From: RGIG8709 sp045537065
Lineage (GTDB): Bacteria; Bacillota; Clostridia; Monoglobales; Monoglobaceae
Reading direction: 5' to 3'
Assembly (NCBI GenBank): GCA_045537065.1
Contig: JAZSOT010000036.1
Span: forward strand, 1 to 31,799
Length of the DNA stretch: 31,799 nt
Made by a program: the position numbers and the translations under genes. The notes beneath the pieces were generated by a model that searched no databases, was not told the origin of the DNA, and was given only the letters and a program-made list of their open reading frames with translations. Shown piece after piece: positions 30,570-31,799 of the stretch. Each line of letters starts with the position of its first letter. The stretch's first letter is position 1.

Positions 30570-31799
30570 ATGCACTTGAGCAAATTAATGGAAAAATATC
30601 CTAAAATAGATAAAAGGTTAAAAGAATTAAAAAAGGAATTAAAATCCTTGTCAAAAGAAGACTTGGCGTGGGTGTTAAAGGGCTTTTTATCACCCGAGAA
30701 AAAGCCAACCCGACCACCAACAGATTATGAAATCTTTATTGACAAATATGGGTTAAAACCTGCTTGTCCTTACTGCACAAGCCGATTATATTACCCACAC
30801 GGATTAGACGATTATGGAAAACCCCGATATAAGTGCAGAAAATGTGGGAAAACTTATACCATAATGACAGATACATTTGCAGACAAAGCTACTTTCCCCC
30901 TACCTGTGCAGATTGCAGTAATTAACTATACTTTAATGGGGTTATCCTTATCCGCTTGTCGGCGTAATTTAGCGGTTGACTATGGGTGGCATACCTCAGA
31001 AGGCACAATCTTGCTATACAGACATAAGTTCTTAAAAGCCCTTTTAGAACACTATGGAATGCCGAAATTGTCGGGTGTAGTTCAGGTTGACGAAACATAT
31101 TTCAGGGAAAATCAAAAGGGTGCAATGGAACTTATCAATGTTGCACCAACCGCAGTAAAAGTGAGAAAACCCCGACTTGAAAACACATATATACCTTCCG
31201 AACTTGGGATTTTCGGACCTGAGTTTGCTTGTGTAGTTACGGGAATTGACAGTAATGGCTATGTTGCCGCAGTTTTATCAGGATTGGGAAAAAGCAGTTC
31301 CCAAATCCTTGAAGATTATTTTGGTGATTATTTAGGGGATATAACATTCCTTTGTAGTGACGATTATGACGCCTACACTCGGTATTGTGATAATAATGCA
31401 ATTCCCCACTACATACAACCTTCCGATATGAGGAAGATAGTTAGAAAAGAGCAAAAGGATTGGGAAGAAAAGCATAATGGCAGAGAATTGGCAGAAGAAA
31501 CAATCCACAAGAGATATTATCAAACACAAGGACTTGACAGAGTGGAAAACTACGGAAGATTAAGTTTTACAGAGTTCGAGAGATTAAAAGCCGAAAAACA
31601 CTTGACATTGAATGATATTGATAGTTTTCATAATCAATTAAAGCGACATATCAATAAAAACTTGACTGGTGTTGCTACTGTGTATTTGCCTTTATACCTT
31701 GCTTTATATGTATTCAAGCATAATTGGAGTATCAGCCACAACAAACAACACCCCACCTCCCGACATGACGCTGAAAACATATTGATTGACTTACTGCAA
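30570..31799 (+). CDS. IS1595-like transposase, 3' truncated by the window
   Basis: The frame is open for 410 codons to the window edge. AGGGGGTG precedes the ATG. The N-terminal part is basic (KRLKELKKELKSL), then comes a zinc ribbon with CPYC near residue 70 and CRKCGKTY near 91, as in IS1595/IS1016-type transposases. The DDE-like core shows VVQVDETYF (first Asp), then LCSDDYDAYTRYC (second Asp), then SFHNQLKRHINKN and LPLYLALYVFKHNW, where the family has its His-Asn and final helix. It is longer than a usual IS1595 transposase of about 300 residues: extra residues lie between the second Asp and the FHN motif (roughly WEEKHNGRELAEE to EKHLTLNDID). The frequent CGA and CCC codons differ from the neighbours, which fits transfer. 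It appears intact as far as visible. Confidence 0.8.
   Translation, partial: MHLSKLMEKYPKIDKRLKELKKELKSLSKEDLAWVLKGFLSPEKKPTRPPTDYEIFIDKYGLKPACPYCTSRLYYPHGLDDYGKPRYKCRKCGKTYTIMTDTFADKATFPLPVQIAVINYTLMGLSLSACRRNLAVDYGWHTSEGTILLYRHKFLKALLEHYGMPKLSGVVQVDETYFRENQKGAMELINVAPTAVKVRKPRLENTYIPSELGIFGPEFACVVTGIDSNGYVAAVLSGLGKSSSQILEDYFGDYLGDITFLCSDDYDAYTRYCDNNAIPHYIQPSDMRKIVRKEQKDWEEKHNGRELAEETIHKRYYQTQGLDRVENYGRLSFTEFERLKAEKHLTLNDIDSFHNQLKRHINKNLTGVATVYLPLYLALYVFKHNWSISHNKQHPTSRHDAENILIDLLQ
30570..31799 (+). mobile_element. Insertion element of IS1595 type, left part only
   Basis: The region is inferred to be mobile because it encodes an IS1595-like transposase with its own promoter and different codon use. 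The true left boundary is unknown and may lie anywhere between 30245 and the TTATAA array. The right end and any target duplication are outside the window. Confidence 0.5.

Noticed and set aside
1..31799. tRNA or rRNA genes
   Set aside because: No intergenic stretch showed the GGTTCGAATCC-type T arm or other conserved tRNA or rRNA blocks.

Overview
The window is AT-rich chromosomal DNA of a Gram-positive anaerobe in the Clostridia (Firmicutes). This rests on a threonyl-tRNA synthetase behind a T-box, a YlmC/YmxH-type sporulation protein, an SLH-anchored surface protein, an A-type flavoprotein paired with rubredoxin, an LtaS-like envelope enzyme, purine-rich AGGAGG-like ribosome sites and many TTGACA-17-TATAAT promoters. 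I cannot name a genus or species.

Layout. 1-1384: the 3' part of an SLH surface-layer protein. 1450-3636: an operon of FprA-type flavodiiron protein, rubredoxin and a PHP phosphatase. 3673-11536 (minus strand): one tight operon for aromatic amino acids, aroF-tyrA-aroB-aroA-aroC-pheA-aroE/aroK. It covers every shikimate, Phe and Tyr branch step visible here except dehydroquinase (aroD/aroQ) and the final transaminase. It is preceded by a strong promoter, a 29-codon leader peptide rich in Phe and Tyr codons, and an intrinsic terminator. 11579-13884: a DUF1836 putative regulator diverging from an AMP-forming acyl-CoA synthetase, with a perfect inverted repeat over the synthetase promoter. 13896-17564: a cassette with a CitA/DcuS-type sensor kinase and its response regulator diverging from a SemiSWEET-like membrane protein and a degenerate SGNH-like protein. 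The cassette is bracketed by inverted copies of a 37-38 nt element. 17568-20283: an LldP-type lactate permease and an AEC transporter, divergent. 20348-22153: lepA. 22195-29918 (minus strand): a five-gene operon thrS-ltaS-like-pgsA-sulP-NSS transporter behind a threonine-type T-box. 29975-30244: ylmC/ymxH. 30245-31799: a phased array of seven TTATAA repeats, a strong promoter and an IS1595-like transposase that runs off the window.

The most striking feature is the aromatic operon leader. It has the full layout of a ribosome-mediated attenuator (leader peptide, 1:2, 2:3 and 3:4 pairings) in a Clostridia-type genome, where T-boxes are the usual solution and where this same window uses one for thrS. 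The second is the 21-22 bp phased TTATAA array directly upstream of the transposase promoter. The third is the four-gene sensor/transporter cassette with its own operator-like repeat and flanking inverted repeats.
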